A DNA stretch of 64,000 nt from Tropicimonas isoalkanivorans (GCF_900112335.1 NZ_FOLG01000003.1:248001-312000); one strand, 5' to 3'; positions 51,273 through 60,095 are shown, numbered from the stretch's first letter. Program-made: numbers and translations. Notes: generated by a model from the sequence alone, not told the origin.

Positions 51273-52400
51273 ATGTCAGCGCCAGATACAAAGGTCATGG
51301 AACGGGCCCGTCGCGCCGCTTGCGTGGCGGCCAAACATGCCGCCGCCGTCGATCTCGACGAACGCTTTCCCTATGAAGGGCATGCTGCGCTCAAGGCCGA
51401 GGGCCTGCTGGGGCTGTCAGTGCCGGGAGAATACGGCGGCCTCGACTGCGATGCCCGGACGGCGGTTGCGGTTGTCGAGGAAGTGGCCGCGGCCTGTGCC
51501 TCGACCGCGGCCCTGTTGCTGACCTGGGCCGGACCGGCCGGGGCGCTTGCCGCCTATGGCACCAAGGTGCAGAAGAATCGTTATCTGCCCGCCATCGCAA
51601 GCGGCGACTGCGCGCTTTCCTTCGCGCTCACGGAGGATCATTGCGGTTCCGACGCCGGTGCGATCCGGGCGACAGCCACACGGGCCGGCGACGACTGGGT
51701 GCTGGAGGGGCGCAAGGCGTGGATCGGCAATGCGATCAACGCCGACCTGACGCTCGTGGCGGTCAAGACCGATCCCGCGCAACGCTCGCGCGGCGTGACG
51801 ACGTTCCTTGTGGACAAGGGCACAGCCGGTGTCCGCGTCGAAGAGATGTATTCCAAGATGGGCGCCCGCGGCACCCGCCACGGCGACCTCCGGTTGGAGG
51901 CGGCGCGCGTGCCGGCCACGCAGGTCCTGGGCGAGGTTGGGCGCGGTCTGCCGCAGATGCTGCATTCCCTCGACTACATTCGGCTGCTCACGGCGGCCCA
52001 TGCGCTGGGAATCGCCCGTGCCGCCCATGACAGCGCGGTGACGTATGCCAGCGAGCGCGAAACCTTCGGACAGAAACTTTTCACGCATCAGGCGATCGGG
52101 TTCTCGATCGCCGATTGCGCCACCTGGATTCACGCGGCCCGGTTGATCACCGTGGACGCGGCGACACGTCTCGACAAGGGCGAAGACATCGGCGCGGCGG
52201 CAGCGATGGCGAAGCTGCACGCTTCCGAGACGGCCACCCGCGTCGCCCATGCGGCCATCCAGGTGCACGGAGCGTGGGGGCTGCTCAAGGGCAACGTGGC
52301 CGAACGCGCCTACCGTGACGCGCGGGTGACCGAGATCTGGGACGGCACGTCCGAGATCCAGCGCCTGATCATCACGCGCAGCATCTTCGGGAGGGGCTGA
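51273..52400 (+). CDS. Acyl-CoA dehydrogenase with Asp at the catalytic base position
   Basis: The 375-residue flavoprotein has the normal acyl-CoA dehydrogenase plan: SFALTEDHCGSDAGAIRATA for FAD/substrate binding near residue 110, GRKAWIGNA, and the C-terminal helical domain with TFGQKLFTHQAIGF. At the usual catalytic base site the sequence is RVTEIWDGTSEIQRLI, so Asp357 replaces the Glu of medium-chain enzymes (YEGTSQIQ). Asp-type bases are known in some alicyclic acyl-CoA dehydrogenases, though at other positions too. It opens a plus-strand operon with an SDR, CoA ligase and thioesterase. It probably desaturates the acyl-CoA made by the ligase. Confidence 0.92.
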   Translation: MSAPDTKVMERARRAACVAAKHAAAVDLDERFPYEGHAALKAEGLLGLSVPGEYGGLDCDARTAVAVVEEVAAACASTAALLLTWAGPAGALAAYGTKVQKNRYLPAIASGDCALSFALTEDHCGSDAGAIRATATRAGDDWVLEGRKAWIGNAINADLTLVAVKTDPAQRSRGVTTFLVDKGTAGVRVEEMYSKMGARGTRHGDLRLEAARVPATQVLGEVGRGLPQMLHSLDYIRLLTAAHALGIARAAHDSAVTYASERETFGQKLFTHQAIGFSIADCATWIHAARLITVDAATRLDKGEDIGAAAAMAKLHASETATRVAHAAIQVHGAWGLLKGNVAERAYRDARVTEIWDGTSEIQRLIITRSIFGRG

Positions 52401-52402
52401 CG

Positions 52403-53290
52403 ATGACCGACATTCGCACGGAACGCATGGAGAAACGCCTCTGGGGTCTGAGCGTCCCGGATCTTGCAGCGCATCCCACGGTCTACGCGCCCGACCTGCT
52501 GAAGGGGCAGCGGCTGCTGATCTCTGGCGGCGGTAGCGGCATGGGCCGGGCGACGGCCGTGCTGGCCGTGAGGCTTGGCGCAGAGGTCATGATCTGCGGG
52601 CGTGACGGAGAGAAGCTGGACCGCGCCGCCGAGGAGATCGAACGCGCCACCGGGGCCCGCATTCTCACCCGCGCCATGACCATCCGCGACCCGGAACAGG
52701 TTTCCGCTGTGATGGACGACGCCTTCGACGAGCTGGGCGGGCTCGACGCGCTCGTCAACAGCGCGGGCGGCCAGTTCCCCATTGAGGCCATCGACCTGAC
52801 GCCGAAGGGCTGGAACGCCGTGGTCGACACGAACCTCAACGGCACGTGGCATATGATGCAGGCGGCGGCGCGGCGCTGGCGCGATGCGGGCGTGCCCGGC
52901 TCCATCGTCAACATCGTCGCGACCATAGACCGCGGGATTCCCCATTCGGCCCACACCGCGGCGGCACGCGCCGGGGTGGTCTACCTGTCGAAATCGGTCG
53001 CTGTGGAATGGGCACCCCTTGGCATCCGCGTCAACGCGCTTGCGCCCGGCACCATCGAAACCGAGGGTTTGAACAACTACCCTCCCGCCATGCTGAGCCG
53101 GTTGGGCCAGGGCAATCCGATGCGGCGCATGGGCGACACTTGGGACATTGCCGAGGGCGTGGTCTACCTGACCGCCTCCTCGGGCAAGTTCGTGACCGGC
53201 GAACTGCTTCAGATCAACGGCGGGATGCACCTATGGGGCACCAATTGGCCGCTCGGCGTGCCGGAAAGCTTCCGGGGCACCGGCGGATGA
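52403..53290 (+). CDS. SDR oxidoreductase, dienoyl-CoA-reductase-like
   Basis: This 295-residue SDR has the cofactor loop ISGGGSGMGRATAV near residue 37, NSAGGQFPIEAIDLTPKGW, and an active-site region SIVNIVATIDRGIPHSAHTAAARAGVVYLSKS, in which the canonical YxxxK Tyr is missing (HTAAARAGV). The GGQFP segment and the absent Tyr recall 2,4-dienoyl-CoA reductase and peroxisomal trans-2-enoyl-CoA reductase relatives. It follows the acyl-CoA dehydrogenase by 2 bp and overlaps the ligase start by four bases, so a reductase step in unsaturated acyl-CoA handling is likely. Confidence 0.88.
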   Translation: MTDIRTERMEKRLWGLSVPDLAAHPTVYAPDLLKGQRLLISGGGSGMGRATAVLAVRLGAEVMICGRDGEKLDRAAEEIERATGARILTRAMTIRDPEQVSAVMDDAFDELGGLDALVNSAGGQFPIEAIDLTPKGWNAVVDTNLNGTWHMMQAAARRWRDAGVPGSIVNIVATIDRGIPHSAHTAAARAGVVYLSKSVAVEWAPLGIRVNALAPGTIETEGLNNYPPAMLSRLGQGNPMRRMGDTWDIAEGVVYLTASSGKFVTGELLQINGGMHLWGTNWPLGVPESFRGTGG

Positions 53291-54906
53291 CCCTGCCCTC
53301 ACATCACTCTGATCACGCGGCGCGTTACCGGGAGAGAGGCTGGTGGCATGAGGGGCCCATTCCGGACCGCCTGGCCGAGACTGCCGCACGAAGTCCCCAA
53401 AAGATCGCGGTCATCGACGACACCGGATCGTTGAGCTATTCCGAATTCGACCTTCTGGTCACCCGTGCCGCGGCGGGGCTCGCCGCTGAGGGCATCGGAC
53501 CGGGCGACGCCATAGGCATCCAGCTTCCCAACCGTATCGCCTTCGCCGTCTTCCAGCAGGCTGCTGTCCGCGCCGGAGCGACGTACCTGCCGCTTCTGCC
53601 GCAGTTGCGGGAAAGCGAACTCGGTTACCTTCTGGGCGTGGTGCGAGCCAAGCTGCTCATTATTCCTGATGTTTGCCGCCGCTTCGATCATCGCGCGATG
53701 GTACCTACCCTGCGCACGGCCGTTCCGTCCCTCGCCCGCATCCTGGTGGATGGCGCCGGCGGGGACGGCTGCGAGACGGTCGCGGATTTCCTGGCAGAGC
53801 CGCATGAGACAACGCATCCCGGTTCCTTCCCTGCCCCGGATGCCGATGCGCGGCGGCTGGTGATCTTCACCTCTGGCACCGAGTCGAAGCCGAAGGCGGT
53901 GCTGCATTCGCACGCCACGACCTTCTTCCCGCTCGACAGCCACGCCCGCATTTTCGAAATGGGTCCGCAGGATGTCGTCTTCACCCCCAGTCCGGTCGGA
54001 CATGGCACTGGCGCGGTCTTCGGCGTCGAACTCGGGCTGCACCTGGGCGGGACCGTGGTGCTGATGGATGGGTGGGACGCCGGCAGGGCGGTTCGGCGCA
54101 TCTCCGAGACCGGCGCCACGATGATGTGGGGGGCCACGACCTTCTGCGCCGAACTGGCCGAGGCTGCGGGGCCCGACGCGCCGGACCTGTCGCGCTTCCG
54201 CCTGCTGCTGACAGCCGGGGCGCCGATACCGCGCGACCTGGTCCGGCGCGTCCGCGACAGGATCGGAGCAACCCTGGTGTCCGCATACGGGCAATCCGAA
54301 GGCCAGAACATCACCATTGCCCGACCGGGGGACCCGCCCGAGAAGATCACCGGATCGGACGGACGGTTTCTTGAAGGCATCGAACACCGGCTCGTCACGC
54401 CAGAGGGCAAGCTCGCCGCGCCGGGCACCGAGGGCGAAATCCTGTATCGCGGGCCGAACACGTGCCTCGGCTACCTCGACACCGCGCACAATGCGGACGC
54501 CTTCACCGAGGACGGGTTCTTTCGATCCGGGGATCTGGGCGTGCTGGATGGAGACGGCTACCTTCGGATCGTCGGTCGTCGCAAGGAGATCATCATTCGC
54601 GGCGGCGAGAACATCAGCCCGGCAGAAGTCGAGGACCTTGTCGGGCGCCATCCGCAGGTCGCCGAGGTCGCAGTGATCGGCCTGCCCGATGACCGGCTTG
54701 GTCAGCGCGCCTGCGCCGCGGTCATTCCGCGCCCCGGCGCGCCTCTGACACTCACGGATATCACCGGCTTCATGGCGACGCTCGGCGTGGCGAAGTTCAA
54801 GTACCCGGAGCGGCTCGAGCTCGTCGATGTCATTCCACGCACTGCAAGCGGCAAGATTCGCCGCGATGTTCTGCGCGACCAAATTCTCGAGCGGAGCGCA
54901 GATTGA
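53287..54906 (+). CDS. AMP-forming acyl-CoA synthetase (alicyclic/aryl acid type)
   Basis: A 539-residue adenylating enzyme. Motifs are IFTSGTESKPKAVLHSH (A3), SAYGQSEGQNI (A5), FRSGDLGVLDGDGYLRIVGRRKEIIIRGGENI (A7-A8), and the C-terminal catalytic Lys in PRTASGKIRRDVL. The TSGTESKPK variant is seen in cyclohexanecarboxylate- and 2,3-dihydroxybenzoate-AMP-ligase-like groups. ATG 53287 overlaps the SDR stop. It likely makes the acyl-CoA substrate of the dehydrogenase encoded upstream. The acid is not identifiable from the binding pocket by eye. Confidence 0.93.
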   Translation: MTLPSHHSDHAARYRERGWWHEGPIPDRLAETAARSPQKIAVIDDTGSLSYSEFDLLVTRAAAGLAAEGIGPGDAIGIQLPNRIAFAVFQQAAVRAGATYLPLLPQLRESELGYLLGVVRAKLLIIPDVCRRFDHRAMVPTLRTAVPSLARILVDGAGGDGCETVADFLAEPHETTHPGSFPAPDADARRLVIFTSGTESKPKAVLHSHATTFFPLDSHARIFEMGPQDVVFTPSPVGHGTGAVFGVELGLHLGGTVVLMDGWDAGRAVRRISETGATMMWGATTFCAELAEAAGPDAPDLSRFRLLLTAGAPIPRDLVRRVRDRIGATLVSAYGQSEGQNITIARPGDPPEKITGSDGRFLEGIEHRLVTPEGKLAAPGTEGEILYRGPNTCLGYLDTAHNADAFTEDGFFRSGDLGVLDGDGYLRIVGRRKEIIIRGGENISPAEVEDLVGRHPQVAEVAVIGLPDDRLGQRACAAVIPRPGAPLTLTDITGFMATLGVAKFKYPERLELVDVIPRTASGKIRRDVLRDQILERSAD

Positions 54907-55385
54907 CAGACCAACGACCTGACCTGAACGACCAAGACAGGCAGCCGGAGCGCCCGATGGGTCATAGCACACTAACGATCCCTGAATTGCAGAAGATGGC
55001 GGACCGTTGCCCGTTCAACGCCTGGCTCGGCATTGCCATTCAGGAGGCCGTTGGCGGGCGGCTGGTGCTGACCGCCCGCTGGCGGGACGAGATGATGGGC
55101 GCGCCCGAGCGCAAGCTGATCCATGGCGGAGTGCTGGCTTCTCTGGTGGATGCCGCCGGAGATTACGCGGTCGCCACGCTGCTGGGCCATGCCTCGCCGA
55201 CAGTGGACCTTCGGACAGATTATCACCGCGTCGCGGCCTATGGCACACTGACCGTCACGGCTCGGGTGGTGAAGCTGGGGCGCACCCTGTCCGTCGCCGA
55301 GGCGGAAGTCCACGATATCGAGGGCAGGCTCGCCGCCTCCGGGCGGGCAGTCTATTTGACGGCGCAAACGACCGGCAAGGAATGA
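54903..55385 (+). CDS. PaaI-type hotdog thioesterase
   Basis: The 160-residue hotdog protein has the PaaI/HGG motif ERKLIHGGVLASLVDAAGDYAVATL near residues 65-90 and TVDLRTDYHR, both typical of acyl-CoA thioesterases that release CoA from dead-end thioesters. It can start at TTG 54903, coupled to the ligase stop (TTGA), or at ATG 54957 preceded by GGAG. The second would give 142 residues, the usual family size. It ends the plus-strand operon and converges on the CaiB-fold racemase-like gene. Confidence 0.9.
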   Translation: MTDQRPDLNDQDRQPERPMGHSTLTIPELQKMADRCPFNAWLGIAIQEAVGGRLVLTARWRDEMMGAPERKLIHGGVLASLVDAAGDYAVATLLGHASPTVDLRTDYHRVAAYGTLTVTARVVKLGRTLSVAEAEVHDIEGRLAASGRAVYLTAQTTGKE

Positions 55386-55400
55386 CGCCGGATCGGCCTT

Positions 55401-56441
55401 TCAACTCTCGTTCAACTCCGGGACGTCACCGGGATCGGCACGCCGCAGGTCGCGCGCCAGCGGCAGCGAAAGCATCCCCGGGCCGTCGAGGGGCACGCCG
55501 CGCGCGGCAAGGAATGGTTCGGCTTCGACCGGTGTACGGACGATGGCGCAGCATACGTCCTCCCCCGAAAAGCAGTTCTCCCAACTGGCTGCATCCTGCG
55601 CCGCGATACGGCCTGCGACCGCGGCGGCGACGCGGGGCGCATCCCCGCTCGCAGCGAGATCTGCGGGAAGGTCGATAAGGCGGCAGAAATTGGCCCAGAA
55701 CTTCGGTTCCGCACAGGCGACGGCAAGCTGTCGCCCGTCCGCCGTTGTATAAAGCCGATACCGGGGCGAACCGCCTGTCGCCAAGTGGCCGTCCACCGCC
55801 GGCCACTTTCCTGTTTCCTGGCGCTCAGCCAGCGCATAGGGGGCGAACACCGGAAGACCGTCGGCCATGGCAATCTCGATCCGCATGCCGTCGCCAGTCC
55901 TGGCGCGACGCAGCAAAGCGAGCAGGATGTTCACCAGCGCCGGATAGGTCCCGCCGCCGACATCTGCCGTCAGTGCCCAGGGCATCGTCGTCGTCGCGCC
56001 TTTTCCGGTCAGCGCCATGAGGCCCGTCTCGGCGGCAAAGGTCAGATCGTGACCGGCTCTCTGCGCCATGGGGCCGTCGCTGCCGTACCCGTTGATCGAG
56101 CAATAGATGACGTCCGGCCGGATCGCCCGCACGGCGTCGTAACCCAGCCCCAGCCGGTCCATCGTGCCCGGGCGGAACTGCTCCACGAGGATGTCGGCGC
56201 TCTGGATCAGCGGTCGAAGCCGCGCCATCGAATCCGGGGCCTTCAAATCGAGGCACAGACTTCCCTTGCCCCGGTTCAGCGCGGCAAATTCCGTTTTGCT
56301 TTCGCGCATCGGGTCCCCGGTCGGCGGTCTCTCGATCTTTGTCACCTCGGCGCCTGCTTCTGACAGAAACAGCGTCGCAAGCGGGCCTGGCAAAAGCGTG
56401 GAAAAGTCGAGGACCCGGATGCCGTCAAGTGGAAGCGTCAT
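55401..56441 (-). CDS. CaiB-fold alpha-methylacyl-CoA racemase-like protein
   Basis: The 346-residue protein has the family III fold start (IRVLDFSTLLPGPLATLFLSEAGAEVTKIERP). H131 in QRAGHDLTF, D160 in ALTADVGGGTY and E245 in ACAEPKFW match the His-Asp-Glu set of alpha-methylacyl-CoA racemases (His126, Asp156, Glu241 in the mycobacterial enzyme). Length also fits racemases better than transferases. It would epimerise 2-methylacyl-CoA so that the stereospecific acyl-CoA dehydrogenase can act. CoA-transfer cannot be excluded. It lies one base after the iron alcohol dehydrogenase gene on the same strand. Confidence 0.82.
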   Translation of the reverse strand: MTLPLDGIRVLDFSTLLPGPLATLFLSEAGAEVTKIERPPTGDPMRESKTEFAALNRGKGSLCLDLKAPDSMARLRPLIQSADILVEQFRPGTMDRLGLGYDAVRAIRPDVIYCSINGYGSDGPMAQRAGHDLTFAAETGLMALTGKGATTTMPWALTADVGGGTYPALVNILLALLRRARTGDGMRIEIAMADGLPVFAPYALAERQETGKWPAVDGHLATGGSPRYRLYTTADGRQLAVACAEPKFWANFCRLIDLPADLAASGDAPRVAAAVAGRIAAQDAASWENCFSGEDVCCAIVRTPVEAEPFLAARGVPLDGPGMLSLPLARDLRRADPGDVPELNES

Positions 56442-56442
56442 G

Positions 56443-57573
56443 TCACAAAAGATCGAGGAACAGAGTGCGGAAGTCCTCTCCGGTCATCTTCGCCGGGTTC
56501 GTGAAAGTCGATACGTCTTTTAAAGCGTGCGCGACCATCTCGTCGATGAGGTCGGGTGTCACGCCTAATTCGGCCAGCGAAGCGGGAAGGCCCAGCCGCG
56601 CATTCAGCGCTTCGATCGCCTCCGGCAGGTCCCCCCCCGTAGCCACCCCGGCGGCTTCTGCAAGTCGGTCCATCCGGTCCGGGACATGCGGAGCGTTGAA
56701 GCGCAGGACACCCGGCAGGATCACGGCGTTGAGGGTTCCGTGGTGAAGCTTCAGCCGTTCGACACGCCCTGCGGCGTGGCTCATCGAATGAACGGCACCC
56801 AGACCCTTGGTGAAAGCCAAGGCACCCTGCATGGCCGCCATCATCATGTCGCTGCGCGCTGCGGCGTCGGACCCGTCGGCCACCGCGCGCTCCAGGGCCC
56901 CGCCCTTCAGCGCGCGGGCCAGGCCATCAAGACCGATGGCGTCGGCAACCGGGTTGTACAGTGGCGAGAGGACCGCCTCGATGCAATGGGTCACGGCGTC
57001 CATCCCGGTCGCGGCGGTCAGGCCGCCCGGAAGCCCGAGGGTCAGATCCGGATCGCAGATCGCCACCGTGGGGATCAGATTGGGGCTGGCAATGGTCGAC
57101 TTTCGTCCGTCATGCGTCAGGATCATCGTGCCGACCGACACCTCGGTGCCGGTTCCGGCGGTCGTCGGGATCGCGATGAGCGGGCCGACCTCTCCGATCT
57201 TGCCCTGACCCTTGGCTGCCGTTTCGTACTGGGCAAGCGGGGCGGGGTGCGACAGGCGCAGGTTCACCGCCTTGGCGAGGTCGATGGACGATCCTCCGCC
57301 CACCGCCACCAGACCGTCGCAGCCTTCGGTAGCATACATCCGAAGCGCAGCTTCGACCGAGGGCTCTGTCGGGTTCGGCGGCGTTCCGTCGAACACCGCG
57401 CCCTCGGCATCTCCCAGAGCCGCCAACACGCCGTCAAGCGGGCCCGCTGCGCGAATGCCCGTGTCGGTGCAAATAAGCGGGCGGGCGATCCCAAGCCGCT
57501 TCAGTTCTGTCGCGAGGCGCTTTAGCTCCCCGGACCCAAACCAAACCTTGTTTACGAACTGGATCAGGGCCAT
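56443..57573 (-). CDS. Iron-containing alcohol dehydrogenase (maleylacetate-reductase-like)
   Basis: The 376-residue protein has the NAD(P) site AVGGGSSIDLAKAV (90-103), PTTAGTGTEV (136-145), and metal ligands D192, H196, H266 and H278. The MALIQFVNKVWFGSGELKRL start resembles the maleylacetate reductase/lactaldehyde dehydrogenase branches. It is divergent from the DUF35 gene and precedes the racemase-like gene by one base. In an acyl-CoA island it could process a keto or aldehyde fragment released by retro-aldol cleavage. It is a paralogue of the enzyme at 13880 but clearly diverged. Confidence 0.9.
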   Translation of the reverse strand: MALIQFVNKVWFGSGELKRLATELKRLGIARPLICTDTGIRAAGPLDGVLAALGDAEGAVFDGTPPNPTEPSVEAALRMYATEGCDGLVAVGGGSSIDLAKAVNLRLSHPAPLAQYETAAKGQGKIGEVGPLIAIPTTAGTGTEVSVGTMILTHDGRKSTIASPNLIPTVAICDPDLTLGLPGGLTAATGMDAVTHCIEAVLSPLYNPVADAIGLDGLARALKGGALERAVADGSDAAARSDMMMAAMQGALAFTKGLGAVHSMSHAAGRVERLKLHHGTLNAVILPGVLRFNAPHVPDRMDRLAEAAGVATGGDLPEAIEALNARLGLPASLAELGVTPDLIDEMVAHALKDVSTFTNPAKMTGEDFRTLFLDLL

Positions 57574-57737
57574 TGCGCATCTCTCCTCTGGCAGTCCGCA
57601 CCTTTCTGCATCTCGCGCGGCGGGAACGGCAGGGGAAGCGGGTGCCTCAGCGCATATGTGTCGAAGGGGCTTATGCCGCTTTTCATTGCCTCGCGGATCG
57701 CGCCATGTGCGGTGGACAAAAGGAAAGGCCTGCGCCG

Positions 57738-58109
57738 ATGGATGTCCTCCACCCCGATACCGAATACGCTGGATTCCTCGCGGATGGCCGGTTCATGATA
57801 CAGCGCAGTCGCAGCAGCGGCACCTATGTCTTTTATCCGCGCATCGCCGCTCCCGGCACCGGGGCACGGGATCTTGAATGGCTCGAGGCTTCGGGCCGCG
57901 GCACCGTACATGCCGTCACGGTGATCCCCAAGCGCGATCCCAAGGACAGCTACAACGTCGTGCTCGTGGACCTGGAGGAAGGGCCCCGCATGATGTCCCG
58001 CATAGACGACTGCGCCAACGAGGACGTGCGGATCGGCATGGCCGTAACGGCCAGGATCGTGACCGAGAACGGCAAGCCGCTTTTGGTCTTCGTGCCGGAG
58101 GCGGTCTGA
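57738..58109 (+). CDS. DUF35 OB-fold protein without zinc-ribbon cysteines
   Basis: A 123-residue protein of the DUF35/Zn-ribbon-OB family. The OB part is clear (EWLEASGRGTVHAVTVIPKR; VVLVDLEEGPRMMSRI; VRIGMAVTARIV), but the rubredoxin-like cysteines normally found before it are gone (FYPRIAAPGTGARDLEW). DUF35 proteins are obligate partners of thiolase-like enzymes, as in ChsH2-Ltp2 steroid aldolases and acetyl-CoA acetyltransferase complexes. AGGAAAGG supports ATG 57738; the longer frame is implausible. The stop shares one base with the start of the thiolase-like gene, strongly supporting a complex. Confidence 0.88.
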   Translation: MDVLHPDTEYAGFLADGRFMIQRSRSSGTYVFYPRIAAPGTGARDLEWLEASGRGTVHAVTVIPKRDPKDSYNVVLVDLEEGPRMMSRIDDCANEDVRIGMAVTARIVTENGKPLLVFVPEAV

Positions 58110-59257
58110 TGGGTTTCCCGCGTGGCAAGAGCGCCTTCGTCTCGGGCGCGACATTCGGCATCGGCGAGGCGCCCGGTTATTCCGATACCGACCTGGCGGC
58201 GCATGCCGTGCTCGACGCCCTCGAAAAGGTGAACCTGAGACCGGGCGACATAGACGGCCTGTTCGCGGCGATGCCGTCAGATCCCTTCGGGCAGATCACG
58301 CTGGCGCAGTACATGGGCATCTATCCGAAGATCCTAGAGGGCAACCGCACCGGCGGATCGTCGTTCCAGACACATGCCCACATCGCCGCCCATCTGATCG
58401 CATCTGGCGAAATCGAGACCGCCGTGATCGCCTACGGATCGAACCAGCGCAGCGCTGCGGGCGGTCTGGTCTCGTCACCCCGCGTGAGTCCGTATCAGGC
58501 ACCCTACCGTCCGATGCAGCCGATTTCGTCCTACGCGCTGGCGGCGTCGCGGCATATGCACGAATACGGCACGACCAAGGAACAGCTGGCCGAGGTCGCC
58601 GTTGCAGCTCGGAAATGGGCAAACCTCAATCCAGACGCGTTCATGCAGGGCAATCTCAGCGTCGACGAGGTTGTCAACGCACGGATCATTTCCAGCCCGC
58701 TCGGCAAGTTCGACTGCTGCCTCGTGACCGATGGCGCGGCTGCGGTCGTGATGACCAGCGCCGACCGCGCGAAGGATATTGTCAATGCGCCTGCTTACCT
58801 TCTGGGCGCCGGTCAGGCGGCGACCCACTGGGACATCCTGTCGATGCCGGACCTCACGGCCACTGCCGCCGCGGAAAGCGGCAAGCGCGCATTCGCCGCG
58901 GCGAGCGTGACCCCCGACCAGATTGACGTGGTCGAACTGTACGACGCATTCACGATCAACACGATCCTGTTCCTTGAGGACCTCGGCTTCTGCCCCAAGG
59001 GTGAAGGCGGACGGTTCGTCGAAGGCGGGGCCATCGCTCCGGGAGGACAGCTTGCGGTGAACACCAACGGCGGTGGGCTGTCCTGCGTGCATCCCGGGAT
59101 GTACGGTCTCTTCGTGATGTACGAGGCGATCGAGCAGATCATGGGCACCGCCGGCAAGCGGCAGCAAGCGGACGTGAACCTCGCGGTGGCGCATGGCAAC
59201 GGCGGAACCCTGTCCAGCCAGGCGACCCTCATCCTCGGTTCGGAGGCGACACTGTGA
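58109..59257 (+). CDS. Thiolase-like protein without the nucleophilic Cys (Ltp2-like)
   Basis: The 382-residue protein has the thiolase fold (VLDALEKVNLRPGDIDGLF; VVELYDAFTINTILFLEDLGFC; NTNGGGLSCVHPGM; AVAHGNGGTLSSQATLIL). At the nucleophilic Cys position the sequence is NRTGGSSFQTH, with Ser84/Ser85 in place of Cys. Such DUF35-partnered thiolase homologues include Ltp2-type retro-aldolases that cleave beta-hydroxy, alpha-methyl acyl-CoAs of steroid side chains. The one-base overlap with the DUF35 gene supports that complex. A retro-aldol step releasing a short acyl-CoA is my best inference; ordinary thiolysis is unlikely. The frame upstream of 58109 is a shadow. Confidence 0.88.
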   Translation: MGFPRGKSAFVSGATFGIGEAPGYSDTDLAAHAVLDALEKVNLRPGDIDGLFAAMPSDPFGQITLAQYMGIYPKILEGNRTGGSSFQTHAHIAAHLIASGEIETAVIAYGSNQRSAAGGLVSSPRVSPYQAPYRPMQPISSYALAASRHMHEYGTTKEQLAEVAVAARKWANLNPDAFMQGNLSVDEVVNARIISSPLGKFDCCLVTDGAAAVVMTSADRAKDIVNAPAYLLGAGQAATHWDILSMPDLTATAAAESGKRAFAAASVTPDQIDVVELYDAFTINTILFLEDLGFCPKGEGGRFVEGGAIAPGGQLAVNTNGGGLSCVHPGMYGLFVMYEAIEQIMGTAGKRQQADVNLAVAHGNGGTLSSQATLILGSEATL

Positions 59258-60048
59258 GCGAAGACATGATCCCCGAACCCGTGCTTGTGGAGCGTCGTGA
59301 CGGTGGCATCGTCGTTGTGACGATGAACAATCCCAAGACGAAGAACGCGCTCTCTCCCGAGATGATCCGCGGGCTCGGCGCGGTCCTCGAAGAACTGAAC
59401 GGCGACGCCTCCGTGCGGGCCATCGTGATAACCGGCGCGGACGGGGCTTTCTGTTCCGGCGGCGACATCAGCCGCATGGCGAAGGACCGCCAGATATTGG
59501 ACAGCCGCGCCTGGATGCGCGTGACGCAGAAGATCGCCACTTACGTGGTCAACAGCTCGAAACCGGTGATTGCGGCGGTCGAAGGTCCGGCCTTCGGCGC
59601 GGGCATGTCGCTGGCCGCCGCGGCGGATTTTGCGGTGGCCGGCGCAGGGGCGCGGTTCTGCGCCGCCTTCGCGAAGGTCTCGCTCGGTCCCGACATGGGT
59701 CTTTACTACACCGTCAGCCAGCGCACCGGCGTGCCGCAGGCCAAGCGCCTGATCATGACCGCCCGCGTTGTCGAGGTGGCGGAGGCGCAGCACATCGGCC
59801 TGGTCGACGAAGTGACGGAGACGGGCGCCGCCCTGCCCCGCGCGCTCGAACTGGCGGCAGAGTTGGCGGCCTCGGCCCCGTTGACCATTGCGGTCACGAA
59901 GGCAGTCTTCGCCGACGGCATCCTGACGCTGGAGGATGCTTTTCGCGCCGAGCGCGACCATCAGCCCTACCTGTTCCGTACCGAGGATCACCAAGGCGCC
60001 GTCGATGCCTTCAAGGCAAAGACGCCCTACACGTTCAAGGGGCGCTGA
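59254..60048 (+). CDS. Crotonase-fold protein, PaaG-like isomerase type
   Basis: This 264-residue crotonase has the oxyanion strand FCSGGDISRM. The first hydratase Glu is replaced (GAGMSLAAAAD), and the second site reads FAKVSLGPDMGLYYT, with the Asp used by PaaG-type delta3,delta2-enoyl-CoA isomerases. Isomerisation of a double bond is therefore likelier than hydration. It starts with GTG overlapping the thiolase-like stop by four bases and completes the DUF35-thiolase-crotonase operon, followed by a strong terminator at 60096. Confidence 0.9.
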   Translation: MSEDMIPEPVLVERRDGGIVVVTMNNPKTKNALSPEMIRGLGAVLEELNGDASVRAIVITGADGAFCSGGDISRMAKDRQILDSRAWMRVTQKIATYVVNSSKPVIAAVEGPAFGAGMSLAAAADFAVAGAGARFCAAFAKVSLGPDMGLYYTVSQRTGVPQAKRLIMTARVVEVAEAQHIGLVDEVTETGAALPRALELAAELAASAPLTIAVTKAVFADGILTLEDAFRAERDHQPYLFRTEDHQGAVDAFKAKTPYTFKGR

Positions 60049-60074
60049 CCAATCCTCCCTGGATCAGCGCACCG

Positions 60075-60092
60075 GCGGCGCTGCAGCGCCGC
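60075..60092. repeat. 18-bp perfect palindrome GCGGCGCTGCAGCGCCGC
   Basis: A perfect self-complementary 18-mer sits directly between the crotonase stop and the terminator hairpin. It may add a second stem to the terminator or be a protein-binding site. Confidence 0.5.
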
Positions 60093-60095
60093 GAA

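Noticed and set aside
53299-54972. Minus-strand 557-codon open frame opposite the acyl-CoA ligase
   Set aside because: Composition and lack of motifs mark it as a shadow of the ligase with its A3, A5, A8 and C-terminal Lys motifs.
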